Positions 34,937 to 43,452 of a stretch of 64,000 nt of DNA are shown here, piece by piece. Under the pieces are notes generated by a model. The model ran no database searches. It had not been told where the DNA came from and saw nothing but the letters and a program-made list of their open reading frames with translations. Source of the DNA: Hyphomicrobiaceae bacterium (GTDB lineage Bacteria; Pseudomonadota; Alphaproteobacteria; Rhizobiales; Devosiaceae); contig JACKJF010000003.1 of NCBI GenBank assembly GCA_020638095.1, positions 1,470,184 through 1,534,183 on the forward strand, read 5' to 3'. Positions within the stretch are counted from its first letter, which is position 1. Every line of letters starts with the position of its first letter. Position numbers and translations under genes: made by a program.

Positions 34937-35836
34937 ATGGCCCTGGCATTTGGCGATCGGCTGGCCGGCATTCGGCATCGTCTTCGCACACCGGACGGCG
35001 TCGAACTCGAAGTCCGCGAGTTCGGCGACCCGAATGGGCCAGAGCTTTTGCTCGTGCCGGGTGTCGCTCAGAGCTACCTGAGCTTCATCCGGCAGTTCGA
35101 CGACCCGGCGCTCCAGCACTTTCGCATCGTCAGCTACGACCCGCGGGGCCACGGCCTTTCCGGCAAGCCCAGCGGGGAGGAATGGTATCGCGGACGGCGC
35201 TGGTCCGACGAAGTCAGAACGGTGATGGAAGGTGTTGGCCTGCGAAAGCCCGTCTTGCTCGGCTGGTCGCTCGGCGGTCGCATCGTCCGGCAATACCTTG
35301 TCGATTACGGCGATGACCGGCTGTCGGGGTTGGTGTTTCTCTCCTGCCGGCCGGTCGAACTTCCCGAGTTTGTCGGTCCCGGCAACAAGGTGCTTGAATC
35401 CATTTCGATGCAGGACCTCGGCAGCCGCATCGATGTCGCGGCGCAGTTTTTGCGCAACTGTTTTGAACGGCAACCCGATCCGGCTGAGTTCGAATTCATG
35501 CTGGCCTACAACATGCTTTGTCCGTTTGAAATTCGCCAGCAGATCGGCGGCTGGTGGACCGAGCCGTCGATAAGTTCAGACGCGCTGCGCCGCGTGGAGG
35601 TCCCGACACTGGTGGTGCACGGCGCCAGGGATATTCTGGTCCTCCCGGACGCCGCCAAGGCAACGGCCGATCTGGTGCCCGGTTCCCATCTCAGCATCTA
35701 TGACGATTGCGGTCATTCGGTCTTTTTCGAAGCGGCAAGCGATTTCAACGTCGAGCTTGCCGATTTTGTCACAGACGTAATTGCCTCATCGAAGGACAGT
35801 ACCAACCCGGTCAAGTTGCGTGGGAGACCGGCTTGA
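34937..35836 (+). CDS. Alpha/beta-fold hydrolase in TRAP operon
   Basis: A 299-residue alpha/beta hydrolase inserted between the TRAP binding protein and permease genes. LLLVPGVAQSYLSFIRQF (oxyanion region), VSYDPRGHGLSGKPSGEEWY, the nucleophile elbow LLGWSLGGRIVRQYL (Ser in GWSLG), Asp in VVHGARDILVLPDAA and His in DDCGHSVFFEAASDF give a complete triad. The start ATG lies 33 bp after the TRAP binding-protein stop; the stop is one base before the permease start. This is the third such hydrolase in the region tied to an uptake system, pointing to an imported ester or lactone. Exact substrate unknown. Confidence 0.87.
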   Translation: MALAFGDRLAGIRHRLRTPDGVELEVREFGDPNGPELLLVPGVAQSYLSFIRQFDDPALQHFRIVSYDPRGHGLSGKPSGEEWYRGRRWSDEVRTVMEGVGLRKPVLLGWSLGGRIVRQYLVDYGDDRLSGLVFLSCRPVELPEFVGPGNKVLESISMQDLGSRIDVAAQFLRNCFERQPDPAEFEFMLAYNMLCPFEIRQQIGGWWTEPSISSDALRRVEVPTLVVHGARDILVLPDAAKATADLVPGSHLSIYDDCGHSVFFEAASDFNVELADFVTDVIASSKDSTNPVKLRGRPA

Positions 35837-35837
35837 A

Positions 35838-37721
35838 ATGAACAATGCTGAAAGCGCCACCCCCACCGCAACACATGACCGATCGGAAGTCAGCGCATAT
35901 TCGCCGCTGCGAGCGTTTGAAACCGGTCTGAATCGGGTCGTCGAATTCGTTGCCGCGGTCCTTCTAGCGGTCGAAACCGTGATCCTGTTCGCCGGGGTTG
36001 TGGCCCGATACGTCTTTCATCATCCGCTGGTCTGGACCGACGAAGTCAATTCCATCCTTTTCCTGTGGCTTGGCGTTTTCGGAGCGGTGCTGGCGCTCCG
36101 GAACTGGCAGCATATGCGCATGACGACGCTCGTCGACATGCTGCCGAAGCGGATCCAGAGCGTTCTTGGCGGGCTGGGCACTGCCCTGATCGCGGCGTTC
36201 ATGATCCTGCTTCTTCCTTCGGTCATCGAGCATGTTCAGACCGAGTCAGGCGTCATCACTCCAAGCCTTGAAATATCCATGTTCTGGCGCGCTGCGGCGA
36301 TGCCCGTGGGCGTGGTTCTGCTCTTGATCGAAGCGCTTTTGCGCCTGCGCCACGACGGGTTGCGCAACGCATTGATTTCGCTGGCTTCTGTCGCCGTACT
36401 GGTTGTGGTTCTCACCCTTCTCAAGCCCATCTTTCTGGGCCTTGGGCAAACCAATCTGGCGATCTTCTTCCTGCTTGGCGTGCCGCTGATGGTGTTCTCG
36501 GGGCTTCCGATCGCGTTTGCGTTCGGTGCCGCGACGTTTGCCTATTTAGGCCTTGGAACCCACGTGCCGACGTCAGTATTCGTGGCCCGTCTTGACGCCG
36601 GCATGGCGCAGTTGCTGCTACTGGCCATCCCTACCTTCGTGTTTCTCGGCGTTCTCATCGAGATGACCGGAATGGCCGAGCGCATGATTGTCTTTCTCTC
36701 CAATCTGCTCGGCCATGTTCGCGGCGGGCTCCACTACGTGCTGGTTGTCGCGATGTACCTGGTTTCGGGTATTTCAGGCTCCAAGGCGGCCGACATGGCC
36801 GCGATCGCGCCCGCCCTTTTCCCCGAAATGGAAAAGCTCGGACATGACCGGAATTCGATGACGGCGCTGCTGGCCGCCACAGGTGCGCAAACTGAAATCG
36901 TGCCGCCAAGCCTCATCCTGATCGCCGTCGGTTCCGTTTCGGGCCTGTCGATTGCCGCGCTCTTCACTGCAGGTCTTCTGCCGGCAGCCATGCTTGGGGC
37001 CATGCTGTGCGCCATTGTGTTTTTTCAGTCGCGCCGGATGCCGCACGGAAAGGCTGAACGGTCGCCTGCAGCGAAAACCTGGATGAGCATGCTGATCGCG
37101 CTGCCGGCGCTGCTGCTTCCCTTCGTGATCCGCGCTGCGGTAGTGGAGGGGGTCGCGACCGCGACCGAAGTCTCAACCATTGGCATCGCCTATTCCATCG
37201 TTGTGGGTCTGGTCGTCTACCGGAAGTTTGAGTGGCGGCGGATCTACCCGACGCTCGTCGCCACGGCGTCGCTTTCCGGCGCGATCCTGTTCGTCACGGG
37301 CGCGGCAACGGGCATGGCCTGGGCGATCACGCAATCGGGCTTTTCGCAGAGTCTCGCATCCGCAATCGGCAGCGTGCCTGGCGGCGTCGCGAGCTTCATC
37401 GCACTGTCGATCCTGCTGTTTGCAATTCTCGGGAGCGTACTCGAAGGGCTGCCCGCCATCGTTCTGTTCGGACCCCTGATGTTTCCGATCGCCCGCGGAC
37501 TTGGCGTCAATGAAATCTACTATGCCATCGTTGCAATTATGGCGATGAGCCTTGGCCTTTTCACGCCCCCGTTCGGCATCGGATTTTATATTACCTGCGC
37601 GATTGGCGGCGCGGATCCCAACAAAGCCATGCGGCATTTGTGGCCGTATCTCGGTGTGTTGGCCATCGGCGTCCTGATCATTGCTGCCGTGCCATGGCTT
37701 TCAACCGGGTTTCTCAAGTGA
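35838..37721 (+). CDS. Fused TRAP transporter permease (DctQ-DctM)
   Basis: A 627-residue inner-membrane protein that joins the small (DctQ) and large (DctM) TRAP subunits. Residues about 30-185 contain four hydrophobic helices with the DctQ motif YVFHHPLVWTDEVNSILFLW. A linker helix follows, and from about residue 215 the DctM part starts (FFLLGVPLMVFSGLPIAFAF), with FLGVLIEMTGMAERMI, SGISGSKAADMAAIAPALFP, QTEIVPPSLILIAVGSVSG and GLFTPPFGIGFYITCAIGG. Both domains look complete. Import is driven by an ion gradient together with the DctP at 33896. It overlaps the next gene by 4 bp (GTGA). Confidence 0.93.
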   Translation: MNNAESATPTATHDRSEVSAYSPLRAFETGLNRVVEFVAAVLLAVETVILFAGVVARYVFHHPLVWTDEVNSILFLWLGVFGAVLALRNWQHMRMTTLVDMLPKRIQSVLGGLGTALIAAFMILLLPSVIEHVQTESGVITPSLEISMFWRAAAMPVGVVLLLIEALLRLRHDGLRNALISLASVAVLVVVLTLLKPIFLGLGQTNLAIFFLLGVPLMVFSGLPIAFAFGAATFAYLGLGTHVPTSVFVARLDAGMAQLLLLAIPTFVFLGVLIEMTGMAERMIVFLSNLLGHVRGGLHYVLVVAMYLVSGISGSKAADMAAIAPALFPEMEKLGHDRNSMTALLAATGAQTEIVPPSLILIAVGSVSGLSIAALFTAGLLPAAMLGAMLCAIVFFQSRRMPHGKAERSPAAKTWMSMLIALPALLLPFVIRAAVVEGVATATEVSTIGIAYSIVVGLVVYRKFEWRRIYPTLVATASLSGAILFVTGAATGMAWAITQSGFSQSLASAIGSVPGGVASFIALSILLFAILGSVLEGLPAIVLFGPLMFPIARGLGVNEIYYAIVAIMAMSLGLFTPPFGIGFYITCAIGGADPNKAMRHLWPYLGVLAIGVLIIAAVPWLSTGFLK

Positions 37722-38719
37722 CCATACTTAAGTCGATTAACTCAGGCCGACCCAAGATCGCGATTCTCGACGATTGGCAGCATATTGCCGAGGCCGAGGT
37801 GGACTGGTCACCACTCATGGCGCGGGCCGACGTGCGGTTCTTTCACCAGCCATTCCCGTCCGAAGACGCCACGGTTGAGGCGCTCGTGGACTTCGACGCG
37901 ATATTGGCTATGCGCGAACGGACGCCGTTTCCGCCAAGCGTTCTCGACCGGCTGCCCAGATTGCGTTTTTTCAACATGACTGGTCGCCGGGCGCGGGGGC
38001 TGGATGATATCGTGAAACGCGGTATCACCGTTGCCATTACCGGTGGCGGGGAAAGCGGCGAAGATACTGCCGAACACGCCCTGGCGCTGATGCTCGCTTC
38101 GGCAAGACGCGTGACCGAAGGCGACGCCTCGATCCGTGCCGGTCATTTTCAGGACGGCGTCGCGCCCGGCACGCGGCTGGCGGGCAAGACAATCGGCATT
38201 CTTGGCCTCGGGCTGATTGGCGAACGCATGGCGGGATACTGCAACGCTCTTGGCATGCGTGTTCTTGCCTACAGCAGGTCCATGACGGCGGACCGTGCGC
38301 AGCGCGCCGGCGTGGAACCGGCGGGCATCGATGACATTTTCGAGCGGTCCGATGTGGTTTCGATCCACCTCGTACTTTCGGCTGAGACGCGCAACCTCGT
38401 CGGCCGGACGCAGCTGTCGTCCATGCGGGACGGGGCCGTTCTGATCAACACGTCCCGGGCGCAGATCGTTGATGAAGAGGCTTTGCTGGCCGCATTGACA
38501 ACCGGCAAACTGCGCGCGGCGCTTGACGTGTTCCATGAGGAACCGCTCCCCGCGGATCATCCGCTTCGCACGGCCCCCAACACGGTTCTGACCCCGCATG
38601 TCGGCTATGGGACCCGCGAAATCTACAGTCTCTTTTACCGCAACAGCCTGGAGAACACGCTGGCGTTTCTCGATGGAACGCCGATCCGGCTCTATGCGCC
38701 CCAGCTTCATCAGGTCTAG
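37718..38719 (+). CDS. D-2-hydroxyacid dehydrogenase family protein
   Basis: A 333-residue NAD(P)-dependent dehydrogenase of the D-isomer-specific 2-hydroxyacid family. The substrate domain starts PKIAILDDWQHIAEAEVDWS; the Rossmann motif is GKTIGILGLGLIGERMAGYC near residue 150. The catalytic Arg lies in LINTSRAQIVDEEALL, Glu in ALDVFHEEPLPADHPL and His in LTPHVGYGTREIY. It begins at GTG overlapping the TRAP permease stop (GTGA), which couples its translation. Operon context with DhaK/DhaL and an aldolase suggests interconversion of a 2-hydroxy acid and 2-oxo acid, such as glycerate/hydroxypyruvate-like compounds. Confidence 0.9.
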   Translation: MTILKSINSGRPKIAILDDWQHIAEAEVDWSPLMARADVRFFHQPFPSEDATVEALVDFDAILAMRERTPFPPSVLDRLPRLRFFNMTGRRARGLDDIVKRGITVAITGGGESGEDTAEHALALMLASARRVTEGDASIRAGHFQDGVAPGTRLAGKTIGILGLGLIGERMAGYCNALGMRVLAYSRSMTADRAQRAGVEPAGIDDIFERSDVVSIHLVLSAETRNLVGRTQLSSMRDGAVLINTSRAQIVDEEALLAALTTGKLRAALDVFHEEPLPADHPLRTAPNTVLTPHVGYGTREIYSLFYRNSLENTLAFLDGTPIRLYAPQLHQV

Positions 38720-38730
38720 TCAGGTCGCCC

Positions 38731-39726
38731 ATGAGCCAGATCATCAACAGCGCGCTCCAATACGTCGATGAGATGCTCGAAGGGCTGGTCGCCGCCAATC
38801 GGTCACTTGTGCGCCTCGGCGAAGCCGGACGTGTCGTCGGCCTGAGTACGCCCGGCGATCGGGCAAGGGTGGGAATTGTGTCGGGCGGCGGCTCTGGCCA
38901 CTTGCCGTTGTTTACGGGCTATGTCGGCTCCGGACTGCTTGACGCCTGCGCAATCGGCAACGTCTTCGAGGGCCCCAATGTTCAGTCCTGCATGGAGGCG
39001 ATCAGGGTCGCCGATCGCGGCAGGGGCGTGCTTTGCCTCTACGGCAACTATGGTGGCGACCGGATGAACTTCGACATGGCCTCAGAATTGGCCGAGGCGG
39101 AAGGGATCGAAACCTCAACGGTGCTTGGCATCGACGATGTGGCCAGCGCCAGCTTTGACGAGCACTCCCGTCGGCGTGGCGTGGCCGGTATCATCTACGC
39201 CTACAAAACTGCCGGAGCCCTCGCCGCCCTGGGCGCAAGCCTGGCCGATGTGACCGAAATGGCTCGGCGCACCGTCGAGCGCACCAAGACGATCGGATTT
39301 GCCCTTTCGCCATGCCGGCTTCCGGGTGCCGCGGTTGCCTCGTTCGAACTGGCCGAAGGCGAAATCGGCATGGGGATGGGCATCCATGGCGAACCCGGAA
39401 TCTGGCAGGATCGGGTGAAGCCCGCCGATGACCTCGCGGATGAAATGCTCGACAGACTGATGGCCGAAGCGCTAGGCGATTTCCGGCGCGTAACGGTTCT
39501 GGTCAACAGTCTTGGGGCAACGCCGCTGGAGGAACTGTTCATTCTCTACCGGCGGCTCGCACGCCGCCTGTCTGATCACGGTGTGGAGATCGTTCTGCCC
39601 CTCGTGGGACGCTATACGACTTCCATGGAAATGGCGGGCGCTTCCGTCAGTCTCTGCTTTCTCGACGAAGACATCGAGCCACACCTTCTGGCGCCGGCAT
39701 CCTGTCCGTTCTGGACCGTGCCATGA
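38731..39726 (+). CDS. dhaK: Dihydroxyacetone kinase-type subunit DhaK
   Basis: A 331-residue DhaK-domain protein that binds a ketose (dihydroxyacetone, or erythrulose in related enzymes) covalently through histidine for phosphoryl transfer by DhaL. The first substrate loop VSGGGSGHLPLFTGYVGSGL replaces the usual Glu after His with Leu. The covalent His is in MGMGIHGEPGIW. FALSPCRLPGAAVASFELAE is also conserved. It begins 11 bp after the dehydrogenase gene and overlaps dhaL by 4 bp (ATGA). No phosphotransferase subunit DhaM is present nearby, so the pair is probably ATP-dependent rather than PTS-driven; four-carbon ketoses such as erythrulose are plausible alternatives to dihydroxyacetone. 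Confidence 0.9.
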   Translation: MSQIINSALQYVDEMLEGLVAANRSLVRLGEAGRVVGLSTPGDRARVGIVSGGGSGHLPLFTGYVGSGLLDACAIGNVFEGPNVQSCMEAIRVADRGRGVLCLYGNYGGDRMNFDMASELAEAEGIETSTVLGIDDVASASFDEHSRRRGVAGIIYAYKTAGALAALGASLADVTEMARRTVERTKTIGFALSPCRLPGAAVASFELAEGEIGMGMGIHGEPGIWQDRVKPADDLADEMLDRLMAEALGDFRRVTVLVNSLGATPLEELFILYRRLARRLSDHGVEIVLPLVGRYTTSMEMAGASVSLCFLDEDIEPHLLAPASCPFWTVP

Positions 39727-40364
39727 CCGACGTAACCATTCGAGAGATCTCCGCGATCGTCGAACGCGCCCGTCTGGCTTTCGACGCTGCGGAAAGCGAT
39801 TTGAACGCCGCCGATGGCCGCTTTGGCGACGGCGATACCGGCACCATGCTCAACCGGCTGGCCTCGGCGATAGCCCTCGTTGACCTCAAAGCGGAACCGG
39901 ACCTTGGTTCGGCCTTCAGAAAAATGGCCGCTGCGGCATCGCGGTCGACGGGGTCGAGCCTTGGCACCCTGGTCATGACGGCTCTGCTTGCGGTCTCAAA
40001 GTACGCCGCCGGTCAGTCGACCCTGTCCCGCCAGGCGATACCGGAAATGATAGAGGCGGCCGCGACTGCCATGCTTGCCCGTGGCGGCGCCAGTCTGGGC
40101 GACAAGACCATCGTCGATTCAATCGCCACGGTCGCCGGTGAACTGAAGACTGCACCAGCCGTCGCGTCTTGGGAGGTTGCGAGTGCGGCGTCCCGGAAGG
40201 CGCTTGATTCATTTCGCGATCGTCCCAGCCGTATTGGCAGGGCAGGGCGCTACGGCAACAAGACCATTGGCTTCGACGACCCGGGCATGCTCGCATTCGC
40301 AATTCTGTGTGGCGCGCTGGCGCGGAGCAATGTCGGCTTGCGGCCCGAGGAGGTTTCTGAGTGA
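39723..40364 (+). CDS. dhaL: Dihydroxyacetone kinase-type subunit DhaL
   Basis: A 213-residue nucleotide-binding partner of DhaK. The Mg/nucleotide motif LNAADGRFGDGDTGTMLNRL is intact (aspartates of DGDTG). GGASLGDKTIVDSIATVAGE is the second conserved block (D-K-T binding loop), and the C-terminal AGRYGNKTIGFDDPGMLAFA closes the helical barrel. In place of the common SGPLYG loop it has STGSSLGTLVMTA, a divergence worth noting. It overlaps dhaK (ATGA) and the aldolase gene (GTGA), so all three are translationally coupled. Works in the cytoplasm with DhaK to phosphorylate a short ketose. Confidence 0.88.
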   Translation: MTDVTIREISAIVERARLAFDAAESDLNAADGRFGDGDTGTMLNRLASAIALVDLKAEPDLGSAFRKMAAAASRSTGSSLGTLVMTALLAVSKYAAGQSTLSRQAIPEMIEAAATAMLARGGASLGDKTIVDSIATVAGELKTAPAVASWEVASAASRKALDSFRDRPSRIGRAGRYGNKTIGFDDPGMLAFAILCGALARSNVGLRPEEVSE

Positions 40365-41080
40365 AAACGGCAAATTCCATCAAACGCGCAATTTCTGAAA
40401 ACCGCCGCATCCGCGGTCTGCACATGACCTTCCCGCAGGCGGGTGTCATCGAACTGATGGCCATCGTCGGCGTCGACTATGTGTACCTCGATGGCGAACA
40501 TGGCGCCTTTGACGTGCGTGACATCGAATATGCGTGCGTGGCGGCAGAGCGTCATGGGATCACGCCGATCGCGCGCGTGCCGGACCCGTCGCCGGCGACA
40601 ATTTCGAGGTTCCTCGATCGCGGCATCAAGGGGATCGTGGTCCCGCACGTGGATTCCGTGGCGACCGCGCGGGAGGTGGTCGATGCCGCCTATTTCGGGC
40701 CTCTGGGCAACCGCTCTTTTGGTGGAAACCGCCCGAAATTCACTGCGGGGATATCGGACATGCCTGCGCACATGGCCGAAGCCAACCGCGATATGTGCGT
40801 CTCGATCATGATCGAAACCGTGGCGGGTCTCGATGCTGCCGCGGAAATCGCAGCGGTCGAGGGCGTGGACTATATGAGCTTCGGTATGATGGACCTTGCG
40901 CAGTCGCTTGGGCACCCCGGCAACCCGGCTGCGGCTGAGGTCACTGCCCGGGTCGCAGAAGCGTCCGCTCGTATCCGCGCGGCAGGCAAGCCGGTGCGGG
41001 AAGATTTCATCACCGTGGGCTGGATCAACGATATTCTCGTCCGCGGCGCCCGCCAGTTGTTCGAAAGTTCGGACCAGTGA
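40361..41080 (+). CDS. HpcH/HpaI-family class II aldolase
   Basis: A 239-residue metal-dependent aldolase that cleaves 4-hydroxy-2-oxo acids to pyruvate (or another 2-oxo acid) and an aldehyde. Family features are VDYVYLDGEHGAFDVRDIEY with the His base near residue 45, ARVPDPSPATISRFLDRG (Arg), GIVVPHVDSV, the metal-ligand Glu in SIMIETVAGLDAAAEI and the Asp in MSFGMMDLAQSLGHPG. Starts with GTG overlapping the dhaL stop. It follows the kinase genes directly, so a phosphorylated or hydroxylated 2-oxo acid is a likely substrate; product fate could be the downstream iron alcohol dehydrogenase. Confidence 0.9.
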   Translation: MKTANSIKRAISENRRIRGLHMTFPQAGVIELMAIVGVDYVYLDGEHGAFDVRDIEYACVAAERHGITPIARVPDPSPATISRFLDRGIKGIVVPHVDSVATAREVVDAAYFGPLGNRSFGGNRPKFTAGISDMPAHMAEANRDMCVSIMIETVAGLDAAAEIAAVEGVDYMSFGMMDLAQSLGHPGNPAAAEVTARVAEASARIRAAGKPVREDFITVGWINDILVRGARQLFESSDQ

Positions 41081-41826
41081 ACGCCGGGGAACGGCGCATC
41101 GCCGTTGATCTGCTGCACGCTGCCGCCAGCGGTGGGCCGCCGGTCGATGATCTGCCCGATGGCAGCAGGCCATCGACAGCTGCCGAAGCGCTTGCAGTTC
41201 AGGACGAACTTGTTGCCCGGTCCGGCAAACGCGTTTCGGGCTGGAAGGTGGCAACGGGCCCCGACGGAACGGTCACCTACGGCGCAATCTACGCCGACGA
41301 TTGCCTCGACTCCCCGGCAATCGTGTCTGCCGGGCGATTTCCACTCCTCGGGATCGAAGGTGAAATCGCGTTTCGGTTCTTGAATGGCCTGCCCGCGCGC
41401 GAAGCGCCGTACACTTCGGAAGAGCTCGCGGCCGTGCTTGTGCCGTTTCCCGCAATCGAAATCGTGAATTCCCGGTTCACCAGCTATGCAGGAACGCCGC
41501 CTGTGGTTCGGCTTGCGGACCGCATGTCCAATGGCGGCATGGTGATCGGTGCGACCACAGGCCGGCCCCAGGACCTCAATGTGGTCCCGGTAACGGTCAC
41601 AACGAACGGGGAGGTCACCCTCAGCGTGGTCGGCGGCCACGCCCGCAAGGACCCATTTCTGCCCGCATTGGAATTTGTTCACGCTCGGCAGGCGAAGGCG
41701 GGTTTCGAGGCGGGGCAGTTCATCACGACGGGAACCTGTACCGGCCTGGCGTTCGGCAAACCGGGACAGGACATTGCAATCGAGTTCAAAGGCTTGGGCA
41801 GTGTGCGCATGGCGATCTCGACCTAG
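41077..41826 (+). CDS. 2-oxopent-4-enoate hydratase-like protein (MhpD/FAH-type)
   Basis: A 249-residue member of the 2-keto-4-pentenoate hydratase / 2-oxohepta-3-ene-dioate hydratase family. SGWKVATGPDGTVTYGAIYA near residue 49, LLGIEGEIAFRFLNGLPARE with the metal-binding Glu pair, FPAIEIVNSRFTSY, and TTGTCTGLAFGKPGQDIAIE match the fold. These enzymes add water to a 2-oxo-enoate to give a 4-hydroxy-2-oxo acid, the very substrate type of HpcH/HpaI aldolases, and the gene overlaps the aldolase gene (GTGA). The pair therefore looks like consecutive steps. The substrate remains unknown. Confidence 0.86.
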   Translation: MNAGERRIAVDLLHAAASGGPPVDDLPDGSRPSTAAEALAVQDELVARSGKRVSGWKVATGPDGTVTYGAIYADDCLDSPAIVSAGRFPLLGIEGEIAFRFLNGLPAREAPYTSEELAAVLVPFPAIEIVNSRFTSYAGTPPVVRLADRMSNGGMVIGATTGRPQDLNVVPVTVTTNGEVTLSVVGGHARKDPFLPALEFVHARQAKAGFEAGQFITTGTCTGLAFGKPGQDIAIEFKGLGSVRMAIST

Positions 41827-41903
41827 ATTGGGCGGAGTGTTGGGCCCCTGCGGCCAGTTATGCGGCGATCAGGCCACGCCGACTTTCAGTAGGAGGTTCA
41901 TCA

Positions 41904-43055
41904 ATGCAATTTGATTTGGTCAATCCCACCCGGATTGTTTTTGGTTCGGGAAAAATCGCCCGTCTCGATGATTTGGTGCCGGCGAGCGCGCGCGTTCTGC
42001 TCTTTTACGGTGGCGGCAGCATCAAGCGGAACGGCGTCTATGATCAGGTCACGCAGGCCCTTGGAACGCGGATCGTTGCTGAGTTCGGCGGCATCGAGGT
42101 CAACCCTCACTACGAGACGATTCTCGAGGCGTGCGACGTCGTCCGCCGCAATGATATCGGGCTGATCCTGTCGGTGGGCGGAGGCTCGGTCGCCGATGCG
42201 GCCAAATTTCTGGCTTCAGCGGCGATGATCACCGGGGCAGACCCCTGGGATGAACTCATGGCCGGGCGCTACCCGGAGAAAATCCTGCCCGTTGGCGTCG
42301 TCCTGACCCTTCCGGCAACCGGATCCGAAAGTAACGCGGTTTCCGTCATCAGCCACCAGGGCCGGAGGATCAAATATCCCTTCGCCAATGAAGCGGCCCG
42401 CCCGCGGTTTGCCATTCTTGATCCCGACACCCTGGTGAGCCTTGACCGGCGGCAACGCGCCAATGGCGCGGTCGATGCGGTCACCCACGTCCTCGAACAA
42501 TACCTCACGGTTCCGGCCAACACGCCTGTCCAGTACGGTTACAGCGAATCCCTGCTCGAAGTCCTGTTCGAATGGGGTCCGAAGTTCGTGCAAGACAATA
42601 GCGCGGAAGCACGCGAGAACGTCATGTGGGCCGCCAACCAGGCACTCAACGGTCTGATTGGCGCGGGCGTGCGGCAGGATTGGTCGACACACTATATCGG
42701 CCACGCCATCACCGCCCTTTACGACATCGATCACGCGCGTTCGCTCACGCTCATCATGGGGTCCGTTCAGCGTTTTCGGCTTGCGGCCAAAACGGCAATG
42801 CTGGCACGCTATGGCCGGCGGGTCTGGAAGATCGAGGAGGCGGACGACACAATCGCGGCCGGGCTGGCTATCAAGCGGACCGAAGCGTTTTTCCGCGAAA
42901 TGGGTTGCCCGACCAGGCTTTCAGAGGTCGAGGGTGTTGCGTTTTCCGCCGACGACATCGTCGCCCATCTCGAGCGGGCCGGCCAAACCAGATTGGGCGA
43001 AAACGAAGATATCGGCCCGGCGGAGGTGCGGAAAATTCTCGAACTTGCCGCCTGA
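41904..43055 (+). CDS. Iron-containing alcohol dehydrogenase
   Basis: A 383-residue group III alcohol dehydrogenase (1,3-propanediol/butanol dehydrogenase type). The N-terminal FDLVNPTRIVFGSGKIARLD is typical. The dinucleotide site GLILSVGGGSVADAAKFLAS lies near residue 90, TLPATGSESNAVSVIS near 136, and the metal ligands are Asp in ANGAVDAVTHVLEQYL, His residues in that helix and HYIGHAITALYDIDHARSL near 253-271. GTAGGAGG precedes the ATG. A 77-bp gap separates it from the hydratase gene; it is the last gene before the region where dusA-like sequence is broken. Probable role is reduction or oxidation of the aldehyde released by the aldolase. Confidence 0.92.
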   Translation: MQFDLVNPTRIVFGSGKIARLDDLVPASARVLLFYGGGSIKRNGVYDQVTQALGTRIVAEFGGIEVNPHYETILEACDVVRRNDIGLILSVGGGSVADAAKFLASAAMITGADPWDELMAGRYPEKILPVGVVLTLPATGSESNAVSVISHQGRRIKYPFANEAARPRFAILDPDTLVSLDRRQRANGAVDAVTHVLEQYLTVPANTPVQYGYSESLLEVLFEWGPKFVQDNSAEARENVMWAANQALNGLIGAGVRQDWSTHYIGHAITALYDIDHARSLTLIMGSVQRFRLAAKTAMLARYGRRVWKIEEADDTIAAGLAIKRTEAFFREMGCPTRLSEVEGVAFSADDIVAHLERAGQTRLGENEDIGPAEVRKILELAA

Positions 43056-43452
43056 TCCTCCGCGAGTTCAATCCATGCGACCGGCGGCCGCGCGGTGCTA
43101 GCGGGTGTGCATCATGGTGGCAAACGTGTTAGGGGAACCGCGAAACTGGTCCGGCCCGCCGGATTTTGACGTTTGTCCCTGAGTTCACGCACCATCCAAT
43201 GAATCTAGCTGAATCGCGCATATTCTCCGTCGCGCCAATGATGGATTGGACGGACGCCTCGAAAAGGCCTGCAAAATCAATGGCTAACGGGTCTGCCCTT
43301 TGATGAGTTGTACCGTCGTTGTACTAGTTGGCCGGAACTGCCGATTGCCAAAAGGCTGCGGGGTAGGGCGCGAGTGAATAGCTAAGTCTTGCCGAGTCCA
43401 TCCGGTCTCCACCGAGCCAACGATCTACCGACGCTGAGGTCACGCCAAGGAG
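43056..43452. other. Gap with island junction (397 bp)
   Basis: Apart from the dusA remnant (43199-43303) no gene is seen. Left of the remnant the sequence (43056-43198) is the presumed ancestral dusA promoter region. Right of it (43304-43452) the sequence matches no family I know. No integrase fragment was recognised in any frame. Confidence 0.5.
43199..43303 (+). pseudogene. dusA: dusA 5' remnant (tRNA-dihydrouridine synthase A)
   Basis: The first 19 codons translate as MNLAESRIFSVAPMMDWTD, the conserved N-terminus of DusA (SVAPMMDWTD). Directly after this the expected RHCR.FHR sequence is replaced by unrelated residues and a TGA at 43301. DusA is about 330 residues, so more than 90 percent is missing. 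The 5' end of dusA is a known integration hotspot for tyrosine-recombinase islands and prophages, which recombine at exactly this conserved stretch and leave the original 5' piece at one end. The rest of dusA is not in the window; with this orientation it should lie to the right, beyond 64 kb, unless lost. Confidence 0.8.

Noticed and set aside
33806..35473. Long open frame on the minus strand (555 codons)
   Set aside because: It is antisense to the TRAP binding protein and alpha/beta hydrolase genes, has a composition typical of reversed high-GC coding DNA and no family resemblance.
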